DNA from: JAQVEB01 sp028698105
GTDB taxonomy: Bacteria > Bacteroidota > Bacteroidia > Bacteroidales > Dysgonomonadaceae
Assembly (NCBI GenBank): GCA_964293155.1
Contig: CAXYYA010000043.1
Span: 1 to 27,011, forward strand
Reading direction: 5' to 3'
Length of the DNA stretch: 27,011 nt
Shown: piece by piece, positions 16,612-24,853 of the stretch
Layout: each line of letters begins with the position of its first letter
Numbering within the stretch: the stretch's first letter is position 1
Made by a program: the position numbers and the translations under genes
Notes under the pieces: model-generated
What the model was told of the DNA's origin: nothing
The model's input: the letters and a program-made list of their open reading frames with translations, nothing else
Database searches by the model: none

Positions 16612-17787
16612 ATGATCTACTTCTTCAACCCCGACAACGATCTGGCGCTGGCAAACTTCGGCGCAAACTATACGCCTCCGGCGTCCGCCCTTAAAATGGC
16701 GGAGGATCTGGCCATGTTGCCCCTCTGGTACGCGGCCGACGGTTCAAAGATCTTGTCGAAAAAGAGGCCGGATGATCTTCAGTATTATCTTTGGTTTAAA
16801 TACACTTTCTCTGCGACGTTCTCGTTTCTCAAATTCGATCAGTTGCCTTATTTTCCGTCCGAAGAAGTTTCGCCATGGGGATGGAATCCAGCTCTGCGCA
16901 ACCGTTTGCTCGCCGCGGGTATGAATGCGAAAATCTTGCCCGATGCGGCTTATCTGGAATTGCTTCGCGATTATTCGAACCGCAAGCATGCCGTTACGAT
17001 GCTTCGCGATCCGTTGGCGGGAAGCGACCGGTTTTGCGGGGAATCTCATTTTTTCACAACGGCAGAAGATGTGTTGGATTTTTTGAACGCACGGCCGGGC
17101 GATAAAATACTTAAAATGCCCAATTCGGGCAGTGGAAAGGGTTTGGTCTGGGTTTTGCGCGCTATCACCGACAAGCAAACCGATTGGGTGAAGCGTGTGC
17201 TGAAAACACAGGGAGGCATTGTGGCGGAACCGGTGTGGAACAAAGTGCAGGATTTCGCGATGGAATTTCGGATGAGCAACAGCGCCATCTCTTTCGCGGG
17301 ATTTTCCCTTTTCAGTTCGGCTTCATCCGGGGCATACTCCGGCAACGCGCTGATGAGCAATGAAGCTATCGAAACTTTATTATCGGGATGTGTCGGGAAA
17401 AACGTGCTGGGTCAACTCAAAAACAGCCTGATGGATAAATTGCCGGCATATTTTCCCGGCTACACCGGATATCTGGGCGTGGACATGATGATTTGCCACA
17501 CAGCCGAAGGCTACAGCATTCATCCGTGCGTGGAGATCAATATGCGGATGAACATGGGCATGGTGTCGCGCATTTTTTTCAATCGTTTTGTGGATAAGGA
17601 CTCACACGGAGATTTTCGGATTGAGTATTTTAAGGAAGAAGCAGGGGCGCTGCTTTTTGTTGAGCGGCAGAAAAAGAAAAAGCCTCTGCTGGTGAAAGAT
17701 CACCGCATTGTATCGGGTTTTATGGCGTTGCATCCCGTAAACAGTTCCACCCGGTATCTGGCTTACGCAGAACTAAAAAAGCGCTGA
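16612..17787 (+). CDS. Conserved protein with ATP-grasp-like motifs
   Basis: This 391-aa cytoplasmic protein has no signal peptide. It begins MIYFFNPDNDLALANFGANY. In the middle, KILKMPNSGSGKGLVWVL looks like the Lys/Gly-rich ATP-binding loop, with QDFAMEFRM after it. Near residue 310, HPCVEINMRMNMGMVSR gives the ExN...R pattern of the metal-binding end of ATP-grasp enzymes. I recognise it as a family common in Bacteroidales but without an assigned reaction; substrate and product are unknown. The frame is open from 16585, but the start at 16612 fits the homologue-like N-terminus and the promoter-like element upstream. It stands alone between two terminators. Confidence 0.75.
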   Translation: MIYFFNPDNDLALANFGANYTPPASALKMAEDLAMLPLWYAADGSKILSKKRPDDLQYYLWFKYTFSATFSFLKFDQLPYFPSEEVSPWGWNPALRNRLLAAGMNAKILPDAAYLELLRDYSNRKHAVTMLRDPLAGSDRFCGESHFFTTAEDVLDFLNARPGDKILKMPNSGSGKGLVWVLRAITDKQTDWVKRVLKTQGGIVAEPVWNKVQDFAMEFRMSNSAISFAGFSLFSSASSGAYSGNALMSNEAIETLLSGCVGKNVLGQLKNSLMDKLPAYFPGYTGYLGVDMMICHTAEGYSIHPCVEINMRMNMGMVSRIFFNRFVDKDSHGDFRIEYFKEEAGALLFVERQKKKKPLLVKDHRIVSGFMALHPVNSSTRYLAYAELKKR

Positions 17788-17809
17788 AACGAGGTGTATC
17801 AGCGCTTTT
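17777..17809. terminator. Bidirectional terminator overlapping the stop codon
   Basis: AAAAGCGCTGA (17777-17787) and TCAGCGCTTTT (17799-17809) form a perfect 11-bp stem; the left arm includes the TGA stop of the upstream gene. A-runs on one side and T-runs on the other allow termination of both converging genes. Confidence 0.8.
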
Positions 17810-17827
17810 ATCGAAATTTTCCTTATG

Positions 17828-18787
17828 TTACTTTGTCAATAAGATATCGGCTCTCCGTGCGTATGTTTTCATATCCGAAACCGTGTCTTCGCCGGCCTGC
17901 CTTACATTGATCCTCGCGACATCAATTCCGTAGGAAATCAGCAGGTTTTTTGCCGAATCGGCTCTTTTTATGGATAGCGCATTATTGAAATCGGTATTTC
18001 CGTCGGGACTTGCATAACCGATGATCTGTGCGTTCAATCCGGGATTTTCTTTCATCACTTCGGCCACACTGCGAAGCGTATGCTGCGCTTCGGCAGTTAA
18101 TTTCGATGAGGCCACGCCGAAAAAGATCTGTCGTTTGTAATTGTCGAAACTTTCCTCGCGAATGTTCTTAACGATCACCGTGTCTTTTTGAATGATCACG
18201 GAGTCTCTTCGCACCTCAATAACTTCCGGTGCCGGAGGCGTGTTTTGAGCCATCAGGCTTTGACGCAAACCCGATAGTTCTTTTGATATATCGCCCATTT
18301 GGCTTTTCAGACTGTTGTCGGCCGTTTTCTCCGTCAACAGTTTCAGTTGCTCTTCGAGCAGATCTACCTGACGTTGCAGCCGGTTGATGTTGGCTTGCTG
18401 CACACCGTCGTTATTTCCCAAATACAACGGAGTTGTGCCGCCAGACGATCTGTCCAGAATGATATTCTGTCCGGGCGTTGCAGGCCTTATCCCCATCCGG
18501 TACATGATGTTATCGAGCATATTCTCCAACTTATCGAACCGGTACTGCATCAGCAGGTCATTTTGATTTGCCTGCAACCCGGGATTTTGCACATGCTGTT
18601 GATTTATTCCGGCCGTTACATTCAAATTTCTCACGCCGGTCGCAAGTTTTTTCAAAAAATTGACCAGATCGTACTCCTCCATCACCAGCGTATCACCCTG
18701 TTGGTAATACGGGGTTTGGCTGTGAACGGCTGCGTTGAGTGAAACTAAAGCCAGAAACAACAGAAAAACATATATTTTTTTTGTCAT
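17828..18787 (-). CDS. OmpA-family protein with coiled coil
   Basis: This 319-aa secreted protein has a signal peptide (residues 1-23, cut before QTPYYQQG). A Gln/Asn-rich region follows, then a predicted coiled coil around 130-180 (INRLQRQVDLLEEQLKLLTE). The C-terminal ~100 residues form an OmpA-C-like peptidoglycan-binding domain: FFGVASSKLTAEAQHTLRSV, AQIIGYASPDGNTDFNNAL and SIKRADSAKNLLISYGID. It probably sits in the periplasm and ties an outer-membrane partner to the wall. Its gene follows the large barrel gene by 43 nt on the same strand, and both have coiled coils, so they may act together; the pairing is inference. Confidence 0.85.
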   Translation of the reverse strand: MTKKIYVFLLFLALVSLNAAVHSQTPYYQQGDTLVMEEYDLVNFLKKLATGVRNLNVTAGINQQHVQNPGLQANQNDLLMQYRFDKLENMLDNIMYRMGIRPATPGQNIILDRSSGGTTPLYLGNNDGVQQANINRLQRQVDLLEEQLKLLTEKTADNSLKSQMGDISKELSGLRQSLMAQNTPPAPEVIEVRRDSVIIQKDTVIVKNIREESFDNYKRQIFFGVASSKLTAEAQHTLRSVAEVMKENPGLNAQIIGYASPDGNTDFNNALSIKRADSAKNLLISYGIDVARINVRQAGEDTVSDMKTYARRADILLTK

Positions 18788-18830
18788 AATTTCCTTTCTG
18801 ATTTTATATTAAAGCCAAACAAATGCACAA

Positions 18831-21139
18831 CTAAAATACAAACCGGTATCCAACGGCAATCTGATTTTGTTTGAAAAGACTTCTGGCGGAATAGTCAACG
18901 AAAAGGTTTCCGCCAAGAATATCCAGCGACGTGCCCAGGATAATGTTGGAGCCGAAATGCGTTGTTTCGCCCGGGAAAACGCCAAGGCCTAATCCTACGT
19001 ATGGGTTGAGTATCTTCCCGAACAAATAATTGAAATTATACACCACGTTCCCCGAAAGGCCGACCCCGTTTTTATAGCCCAAGGCGGCGTAAAATTCGGG
19101 AACGAAATCCAGTGGTGTGTCGCTGATCTGCATGTAGCCTCTAACGCCCACATTCAACGCCGTCATATCGCCGAATCCCAAGCCGGTGTACAAACCCACA
19201 CGGTTCAATTTAAAAAACCGCGTTCTTCCTTTCCGGTCTGTTGAGACCATCGTCTGTGGATTGGTCGCCCCGGCGGCTATAATGGGTTGTTGGGCTGTTC
19301 CTCTGTCGGTAATGATCACGGAACTTTGGCCTTGCGAAGCCTGATTGGCTTCGAGTTGATTCATCCGGTCGTAGTTACGGTCTAATTTTTGATTGAGTTC
19401 AGATAACCGGTCGGAAAGAATGGCATCGTTGGCCGACAAGGGTTGAACGCCTGAGGTTTGATTGTTATTGCTGTTCAACTGTTGCAGCAGTCGTTCTTCC
19501 AGCGGCGTAAGCTGTTGTGAATTATTGTAGTACTGCCCGGGTTGATATTGATAATTCTCTTGCCGTACTTCTCTGAGGATACGATCAACCAACCGTTCGA
19601 AATCGTCGGACGACATGCGGATAAGTTTGCCCGTGGGCGCATTGGTATAATCCATATCGTTCAGGATGCGCTCAGCGCGTTTTTTCTCTACCAGAATATC
19701 GTTGGTTCGTTGTGTATTCCTGAGTTCATTGGCCTGGTCGAGTTCGGCATTTAGCCTGTCTATGCGGGCTTCGTACTCGGCACGCATTTCTTCCAGTTTT
19801 TGGTTGTTGGTTTGTTCGTACTCGGCTTTCAGCTCATTTATGCGTTGATTATTGATGTCCCGCTCGTCCTGAACGGCTTGCGAAAGCGTGTTGCGGTAAA
19901 CGGCCTGAGCATCGTTTGCCGCGCCGATGTTAAACCGAACGCCCGCCTGATACATGGTGCTGGTCTTTACCTGCCACGGTGTTTGCACATCGGCAATGTC
20001 AACTGCGCTTTGCGATGTGAGCATCGCATTTATTGAGCCGTAAAGCGCGATGTAATTGGAAAGCGGAATTTCCATACCCACGCCTCCAAGGGCGAAAGGT
20101 GTGCTTTCGGCCGTGTTGAGTCCAAACTTATCAACATACTGGTCGCCAACCTTAAGGTAACCTCCTCCTAAAATCAGATAAGGATTCACGCCACGCGGAT
20201 AGTTGAGGCGGGCAATGATGTTACCGCCGTACATGGCCATCTGATCGTTGAAATCAATCGAGATTTTGTCCGGTTCTTTTGTAGCCTGATAGTAAAACCC
20301 GCGAATCCCCACCAGCGAGGAGAAATCGAATCCGGCAGAACCTCCGAGAAAATACTGATCCACAAATTTGGAGTCGTCATTAAAATTAACGTACGCTCCA
20401 CCCGGTTCAATAACGAATTTCATTCCTCTGAATCCGTCGGTGAACATGTTGGCATACGCTCTTTCCACCGCGGTAGCGTTTTCGTTGTTGATGCCACCCA
20501 GGTAAAAATCGAGTGAAGCCAGCGCCGACCAGTTGTACAGCCGTTTATTGTTATCGGCAAGCACAAAATCGGGTTGCAGATAATAGCTTTGCTCATTTAC
20601 GTTGAAAAACGTGTTTTTCGCCTCGAGCGAAAGCACGATTCTGTCGGTGATGTTGAATTTGGTTCCCAAACCCACGGCACCGAACAATTGTTCTTCCTTC
20701 ATATCGGTCATCACGGTTGGGTCGGTAGCCGATGCCAGTTGATACTTCATGGTTTGTACGCCTGCTCCCGCGGTTAGGTAAGGTGCAAAAAACGTATTTT
20801 TAACCAGATTAAGCTTTAATTCACCGCCGTATCGGGAAATATCAACATACGAATTGGTCATTTTGTCGGCCCAATTATCGGTTACCTGCCAGTTGATATC
20901 GCGTAAAGATGCTTCCACATCGAGCGATTTTTGATAAAAACCCCTTATTTCAAATAAAGGCCCGAATCCAAATTCTACTCTTCCTCCCCAGAAAGTAGAG
21001 TTGTCCAACGTTAAGTTTTTATCCCACCAGGTATGCTCAATTAAGGCGAAACTGTAAATGTGATGTCTCTGATCTGAGAAACGCCTTTTAGTGCAAAAGA
21101 CATAAAAACCATAATCAGTAACAAATTTCTTTTTTTCAT
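18831..21139 (-). pseudogene. Large multi-barrel outer-membrane protein, frameshifted after the signal peptide
   Basis: The gene should begin at ATG 21139, which encodes a signal peptide (MKKRNLLLIMVFMSFALKGV) and DITFTVSP, but it then meets TAA. One missing base near 21041-21045 (TTAAGG on the plus strand) explains this. With one more T the frame runs TVSPLIEHTWWDKNLTLDNS into a 725-residue open frame that can otherwise start only at TTG 21008. The restored protein has about 769 aa. In the 725-residue numbering there are barrel-like regions at 1-172 and 193-362, a long coiled coil at about 373-556, and a third barrel-like region at 597-725 ending in Phe. The first two share an IRGFY...YGG...PYL pattern, suggesting duplication. 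An outer-membrane structural role is inferred. Sequencing error or a real, perhaps reversible, frameshift cannot be told apart. Confidence 0.8.
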
Positions 21140-21192
21140 AAGTGATAATGTTTTGAATATTTAAAATGTGTAGTTTTAATTAGCGCTGTTCA

Positions 21193-21224
21193 CAAATATA
21201 CGAAAAATGGTTCTGTTTTTCAAA
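21193..21224 (-). promoter_or_regulatory. Canonical Bacteroidetes promoter of the barrel-OmpA operon
   Basis: Read on the minus strand, TTTG (21224-21221) is followed after exactly 20 nt by TATATTTG (21200-21193), a full match to TTTG-N19-21-TAnnTTTG. Transcription would start about 50 nt before ATG 21139, further evidence that this ATG is the true start. Confidence 0.8.
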
Positions 21225-21351
21225 TTGAGTGGTATTAAAAAAAGATGTTGAGCAATAATTACCCAGCTATTTGATGAATGAAGTGTTTGATCATTTCATT
21301 TTTACGTGTTTTTTTACTTATTTTGTTGTTTAAATTTAAATCAACTAAAAA

Positions 21352-23424
21352 ATGAAAACCATGCAAGAGAGAAAATTAGTTTTTATTTTGATGTTTTTTA
21401 TAGCACTCGCGTCTTGTAAAATGAATACATCAACAAAAAATTCTTCCGTCGCGAATGAAAGATTTATTTCTGACAATCAGGTTAGTGAAGTGACGAAACA
21501 ACTGAAAGACTCGCTCGGTGAAGCCTCGGTGTTTCGTGTGGAGCGCGGCGTCAGACAAGCGGCCGATTTGTGGCGCGAAACGGATGGAACAGCGGAAGAA
21601 TTCTCGACTTTCTGCAAAACGAATTTCGTTGCCGATACCGCAAAATTAACGACTTTATTTACAAAACTGGAGCGAAATTTCGAGATTTTCAGGGGATATT
21701 TCAATAACATTGATCTGAAATTGAAAGAACCGCTGCAACTCGACGGCTCCGAAGTGGAGCCGGTGGACATGATGTTCGGCGGCTATGATGTTTCGGCGCA
21801 TTTAAACGATGATATGTTTGCCAACAAAATTGCGTTCCTAACCGCGCTGAATTTCCCGTTTTATACGTTGGAAGAAAAAACCGCGCTGGGCGAAAAATGG
21901 AGCCGCAAAGAATGGGCTTACGCACGTATGGGCGACATGTTCATATCGCGCGTTCCGGCCGATGTACAACAACATATTTCGCAAACGCTTACAGCTGCCG
22001 ATGCTTACATCTCGGACTACAATATTTTTATGGGCAAATTGCTCAACAACAACGGAAAACAACTTTTCCCCGAAGATATGAAACTGATCACGCACTGGGG
22101 CCTGCGCGACGAGTTGAAATCGAATTATGCCGATATGGTAAACGGACTGGAAAAGCAGCGTATGATCTATGATGTGATGAAACGCATTATTGATCAGAGC
22201 ATTCCGCAGGAGGTGATCAATAGCGGAAAATATACGTGGAACCCCGAGACGAACAAGGTTTTCGAAAACGGCAACGAGGTTGCCGCATCGCCCGAACCCG
22301 ATAAACGGTACGAAATATTCCTGTCGAATTACAAAGCGATGAAACAACTCGATGCGTATTCGCCCCATTATCCCACACAATTGCTGCGCGCTTTTGACGG
22401 GACGATGGAAATCCAACAAAAAGATGTGGTGGATTTGTTCACACGGTTTGTATCGTCGCCCCAGGTGAAACAGGTTGCAGCATTCATCGAAGCCCGTTTA
22501 GGGCGCAAACTTGAACCTTTCGATATTTGGTACAACGGCTTTCAGGCCCGTGGCACAGTGCCCGAAGAACAGTTAACGGCGATTACATCGAAAAAATATC
22601 CGAATGCGGCTGCCGTTGAGGCCGATCTACCCAACATTCTCGTAAAACTCGGGTGGAAGCCCGATAAAGCAAAATGGATTGCTTCGCTGGTAACCGTTGA
22701 TCCGTCGCGTGGAGCAGGACACGCTTGGGGCTCGGGCATGCGAAACGATAAAGCGCACCTGCGCACCCGCATTGGCGCAAACGGCATGGATTACAAAGGC
22801 TACAACATTGCCGTGCACGAATTCGGGCACAACACGGAGCAAACCATCACCATGAACGATGTGGATTATTGGATACTCAACGGTGTTCCCAATACGGCTT
22901 TCACCGAAGCGGTAGCTTTTCTTTTCCAGAAGCGCGATATGGAACTTCTCGGCTTAAAAAATCCCAATCCCGATGACGAGTATTACACCGCACTGGATGT
23001 TTTTTGGTCGTCTTACGAGATCATGGGCGTTTCGCTTGTTGACGTTCAGGTGTGGGAGTGGCTGTATGCCCATCCCGAAGCTACTCCGGCAGAGCTGAAA
23101 GAAGCCGTTATTTCCACGGCTAAAGATGTTTGGAACAAATATTACGCCGGTGTTCTGGGCGGGAATGATGAAACGTTGCTCGGTATTTATTCGCACATGA
23201 TAGACTATCCGCTCTATCTGCCTAATTACCCGATGGGACATCTGATTGATTTCCAAATCGAACAGCAGGTGAAAGGGAAAAATATTGCCGATGAGATTCA
23301 GCGCATGTACACGCAAGGGCGCATCATCCCGCAAATCTGGATGAGAAATGCCGTAGGCAGCCCCATCTCCATTGATCCGCTGCTAAAGGCTACCGAAGAG
23401 GCGCTGAAGGCGTTGGAGAAATAA
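21352..23424 (+). CDS. Lipoprotein zinc metallopeptidase (HEFGH, M3-like)
   Basis: This 690-aa lipoprotein (lipobox ASC, about residue 22) carries HEFGH at 489-493 in NIAVHEFGHNTEQTI, with a Glu at 519 in AFTEAVAFLF. That is the HExxH-plus-distant-Glu pattern of gluzincin peptidases. Spacing and the HEFGH wording recall family M3 oligopeptidases, and the length (~690) fits, but similarity outside the motif is not obvious to me. It would act at the outer face of a membrane, cutting peptides. The start is ATG 21352 or 21361. The gene is alone, divergent from the barrel operon, with a 212-bp shared upstream region; a tRNA follows. Confidence 0.82.
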   Translation: MKTMQERKLVFILMFFIALASCKMNTSTKNSSVANERFISDNQVSEVTKQLKDSLGEASVFRVERGVRQAADLWRETDGTAEEFSTFCKTNFVADTAKLTTLFTKLERNFEIFRGYFNNIDLKLKEPLQLDGSEVEPVDMMFGGYDVSAHLNDDMFANKIAFLTALNFPFYTLEEKTALGEKWSRKEWAYARMGDMFISRVPADVQQHISQTLTAADAYISDYNIFMGKLLNNNGKQLFPEDMKLITHWGLRDELKSNYADMVNGLEKQRMIYDVMKRIIDQSIPQEVINSGKYTWNPETNKVFENGNEVAASPEPDKRYEIFLSNYKAMKQLDAYSPHYPTQLLRAFDGTMEIQQKDVVDLFTRFVSSPQVKQVAAFIEARLGRKLEPFDIWYNGFQARGTVPEEQLTAITSKKYPNAAAVEADLPNILVKLGWKPDKAKWIASLVTVDPSRGAGHAWGSGMRNDKAHLRTRIGANGMDYKGYNIAVHEFGHNTEQTITMNDVDYWILNGVPNTAFTEAVAFLFQKRDMELLGLKNPNPDDEYYTALDVFWSSYEIMGVSLVDVQVWEWLYAHPEATPAELKEAVISTAKDVWNKYYAGVLGGNDETLLGIYSHMIDYPLYLPNYPMGHLIDFQIEQQVKGKNIADEIQRMYTQGRIIPQIWMRNAVGSPISIDPLLKATEEALKALEK

Positions 23425-23460
23425 TTTTCGGTTGCAAAGAGCAGTTAACCAAATTTATTG

Positions 23461-23468
23461 TAACTTTG
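23461..23468 (+). promoter_or_regulatory. -7 promoter element for tRNA-Ser
   Basis: TAACTTTG fits TAnnTTTG and lies 12 nt before the first base of the tRNA, the distance expected for a short 5' leader. The -33 element is not clear. Confidence 0.55.
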
Positions 23469-23479
23469 CATCCGAAAAA

Positions 23480-23566
23480 GGAAAGATGCCGGAGTGGTCG
23501 ATCGGGGCGGTCTCGAAAACCGTTGTACTCTTACGGGTACCAAGGGTTCGAATCCCTTTCTTTCCG
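23480..23566 (+). tRNA. tRNA-Ser (anticodon CGA)
   Basis: The 87-nt sequence folds as a type II tRNA. The acceptor GGAAAGA (23480-23486) pairs with TCTTTCC (23559-23565), and the D arm is CCGGAGTGGTCGATCGG. The anticodon stem is GCGGT/ACCGT with loop CTCGAAA, giving anticodon CGA for UCG. A long variable arm and the T arm AAGGG-TTCGAAT-CCCTT follow. The long variable arm agrees with serine. CCA is not encoded after the discriminator G. Confidence 0.95.
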
Positions 23567-23578
23567 CAGGGAAATATG

Positions 23579-23586
23579 TACTTTTG
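23579..23586 (+). promoter_or_regulatory. -7 promoter element for the small lipoprotein gene
   Basis: TACTTTTG matches TAnnTTTG, 75 nt before ATG 23661 and just after the tRNA. A TTTC at 23557-23560, inside the tRNA 3' end, sits at about the -33 spacing. Confidence 0.5.
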
Positions 23587-23660
23587 TAGTTGCGTGACAA
23601 GTTTTTGGTAAGAATCCTTATCGAAGTGATACGCAACTTTTAACTAAAAACTTTGACAAA

Positions 23661-24068
23661 ATGAAAAAATTGGGATATGTTTTACTGATGTTAGTTGTTT
23701 TGGCCTCGTGCGCAAGATCGAAAGAGGAACAGGTGTTGAATCACGTAAAGAAAACCATCGGACAGGAGCCTACGAATAAAGACATTAAATTCGGAAATAC
23801 GTTGTACGAATTTAATTATTCCGAGAAAATGATGGATGATCTGTTGGATGATTACCGGGGATTATTGAACGATATTGATCAGATCGTAAACGCGAAACAC
23901 ACAACTGAAAAAGGTGTTCCGGTAACCGATTCCGTCGGGAAATTCGTTGGCAACTCTGAAGTGAGTACGTGGGACACCGATAAAATGACCGTTTATCTGG
24001 AATTGTTTGAACCGACCACCGAAACGCTTCCCTACAAAATAAACCTGCGCGTTATTACCAAACGATAA
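23661..24068 (+). CDS. Small lipoprotein of unknown function
   Basis: This 135-aa protein has a clear lipoprotein signal (MKKLGYVLLMLVVLASCARS, lipobox ASC). The mature part is charged and mixed helical/beta (EEQVLNHVKKTIGQEPTNKD; later DTDKMTVYLELFEPTTETLP) and ends INLRVITKR. I do not recognise the family. It stands alone between the tRNA and a bidirectional terminator. Confidence 0.75.
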   Translation: MKKLGYVLLMLVVLASCARSKEEQVLNHVKKTIGQEPTNKDIKFGNTLYEFNYSEKMMDDLLDDYRGLLNDIDQIVNAKHTTEKGVPVTDSVGKFVGNSEVSTWDTDKMTVYLELFEPTTETLPYKINLRVITKR

Positions 24069-24086
24069 GTTTCGCAAAATATACTG

Positions 24087-24110
24087 AAACCGCCTTCGGG
24101 CGGTTTTTTT
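24087..24110. terminator. Terminator between converging genes
   Basis: AAACCGCC (24087-24094), loop TTCG, GGCGGTTT (24099-24106), then more T. The UUCG tetraloop and flanking A/T runs make it a strong terminator likely to serve both the lipoprotein gene and the methyltransferase gene that ends at 24109 on the other strand. Confidence 0.9.
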
Positions 24111-24762
24111 ATTTCCTTCCCCGCAGCATTTCGCGTTTTCCCGGAGGCCCAGGCAGCCTCTCCACGGAAAATCCCGCCGACTGCATCATGCGTCTCACGT
24201 TGCCTTTGGCACAATATGTGGTAATTATGGCCTCTTCCTCGCAAAGCGAATAAAGTGTATCGAAAATTTCCTGTGACCACATTTCCGGTTGTTTTTCCGG
24301 CGCAAAAGCGTCGAAAAAGATCACATCGAATTTACGTTCAGGATGAAAACCGGAGGGCTTGCTAAAATCGAGATGTAACTTCAGCAACGAAAAGTAGAGC
24401 GTGATCTGCTCCCATTGCTCCCAGGCACAAGTGTGTAAACTGTGAAAAACCTCTTTTTTGTGCGGAGCGATCAGTTCGGCATAATTTAACTTATCGGTAA
24501 CCGGCGAAGTAACGGGATACAATTCGAGTGAGGTATAATCAATCTTTTTACTTGTTTTTTCGGCTTCCAACATCGTCAAAAACGCGTTCAATCCCGTTCC
24601 GAAACCGATTTCCAGCACTTTGATCTCATTTTTCGCACATTGGCGCAATCCCGCATCAATATACACGTGCATGGACTCCTGCACGGCGCCGTGCGTGGAG
24701 TGGTAATGTTCGTTCATGCCCGGAACAAAAAGCGTGTGCGAACCGTCTTCCGTTATTTCCAT
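24109..24762 (-). CDS. mnmD: MnmC/MnmD-like tRNA wobble-uridine methyltransferase
   Basis: This 217-aa SAM-dependent enzyme carries VLEIGFGTGLNAF (SAM motif I, residues 49-61) and FDVIFFDAFAPEKQPEMW (about 145-162), the hallmark of the MnmC N-terminal methyltransferase domain. That domain makes the final methylation of 5-aminomethyl-2-thiouridine at tRNA position 34. The oxidase half of bifunctional MnmC is absent, so this is the stand-alone MnmD type. The frame is open to 24825, but GGGAGG 5-10 nt before ATG 24762 and a TACTTTTG promoter element (minus strand, around 24792) place the start at 24762; ATG 24777 is the alternative. It is divergent from the metal-transport genes. Confidence 0.85.
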   Translation of the reverse strand: MEITEDGSHTLFVPGMNEHYHSTHGAVQESMHVYIDAGLRQCAKNEIKVLEIGFGTGLNAFLTMLEAEKTSKKIDYTSLELYPVTSPVTDKLNYAELIAPHKKEVFHSLHTCAWEQWEQITLYFSLLKLHLDFSKPSGFHPERKFDVIFFDAFAPEKQPEMWSQEIFDTLYSLCEEEAIITTYCAKGNVRRMMQSAGFSVERLPGPPGKREMLRGRK

Positions 24763-24832
24763 CTTTACCTCCCTCATCGGCAACAAAAGTATCAAAACTT
24801 TGTTTAGTATTTCGCGAATGCGCAAAATTTCT

Positions 24833-24840
24833 TACTTTTG
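24833..24840 (+). promoter_or_regulatory. -7 promoter element for the metal ABC genes
   Basis: TACTTTTG matches TAnnTTTG, 14 nt before ATG 24854; TTTC at 24810-24813 sits 19 nt upstream as a possible -33 element. The leader would be very short. I see no clear Zur/Fur palindrome. Confidence 0.5.
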
Positions 24841-24853
24841 TCCAAAATTGAAA

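Noticed and set aside
21838..22419. Minus-strand 193-codon open frame
   Set aside because: Antisense to the metallopeptidase gene, which has a strong signal peptide and catalytic motif; composition is that of a shadow frame.
23445..23636. Minus-strand 63-codon open frame
   Set aside because: It is the antisense of tRNA-Ser, a common source of false gene calls.
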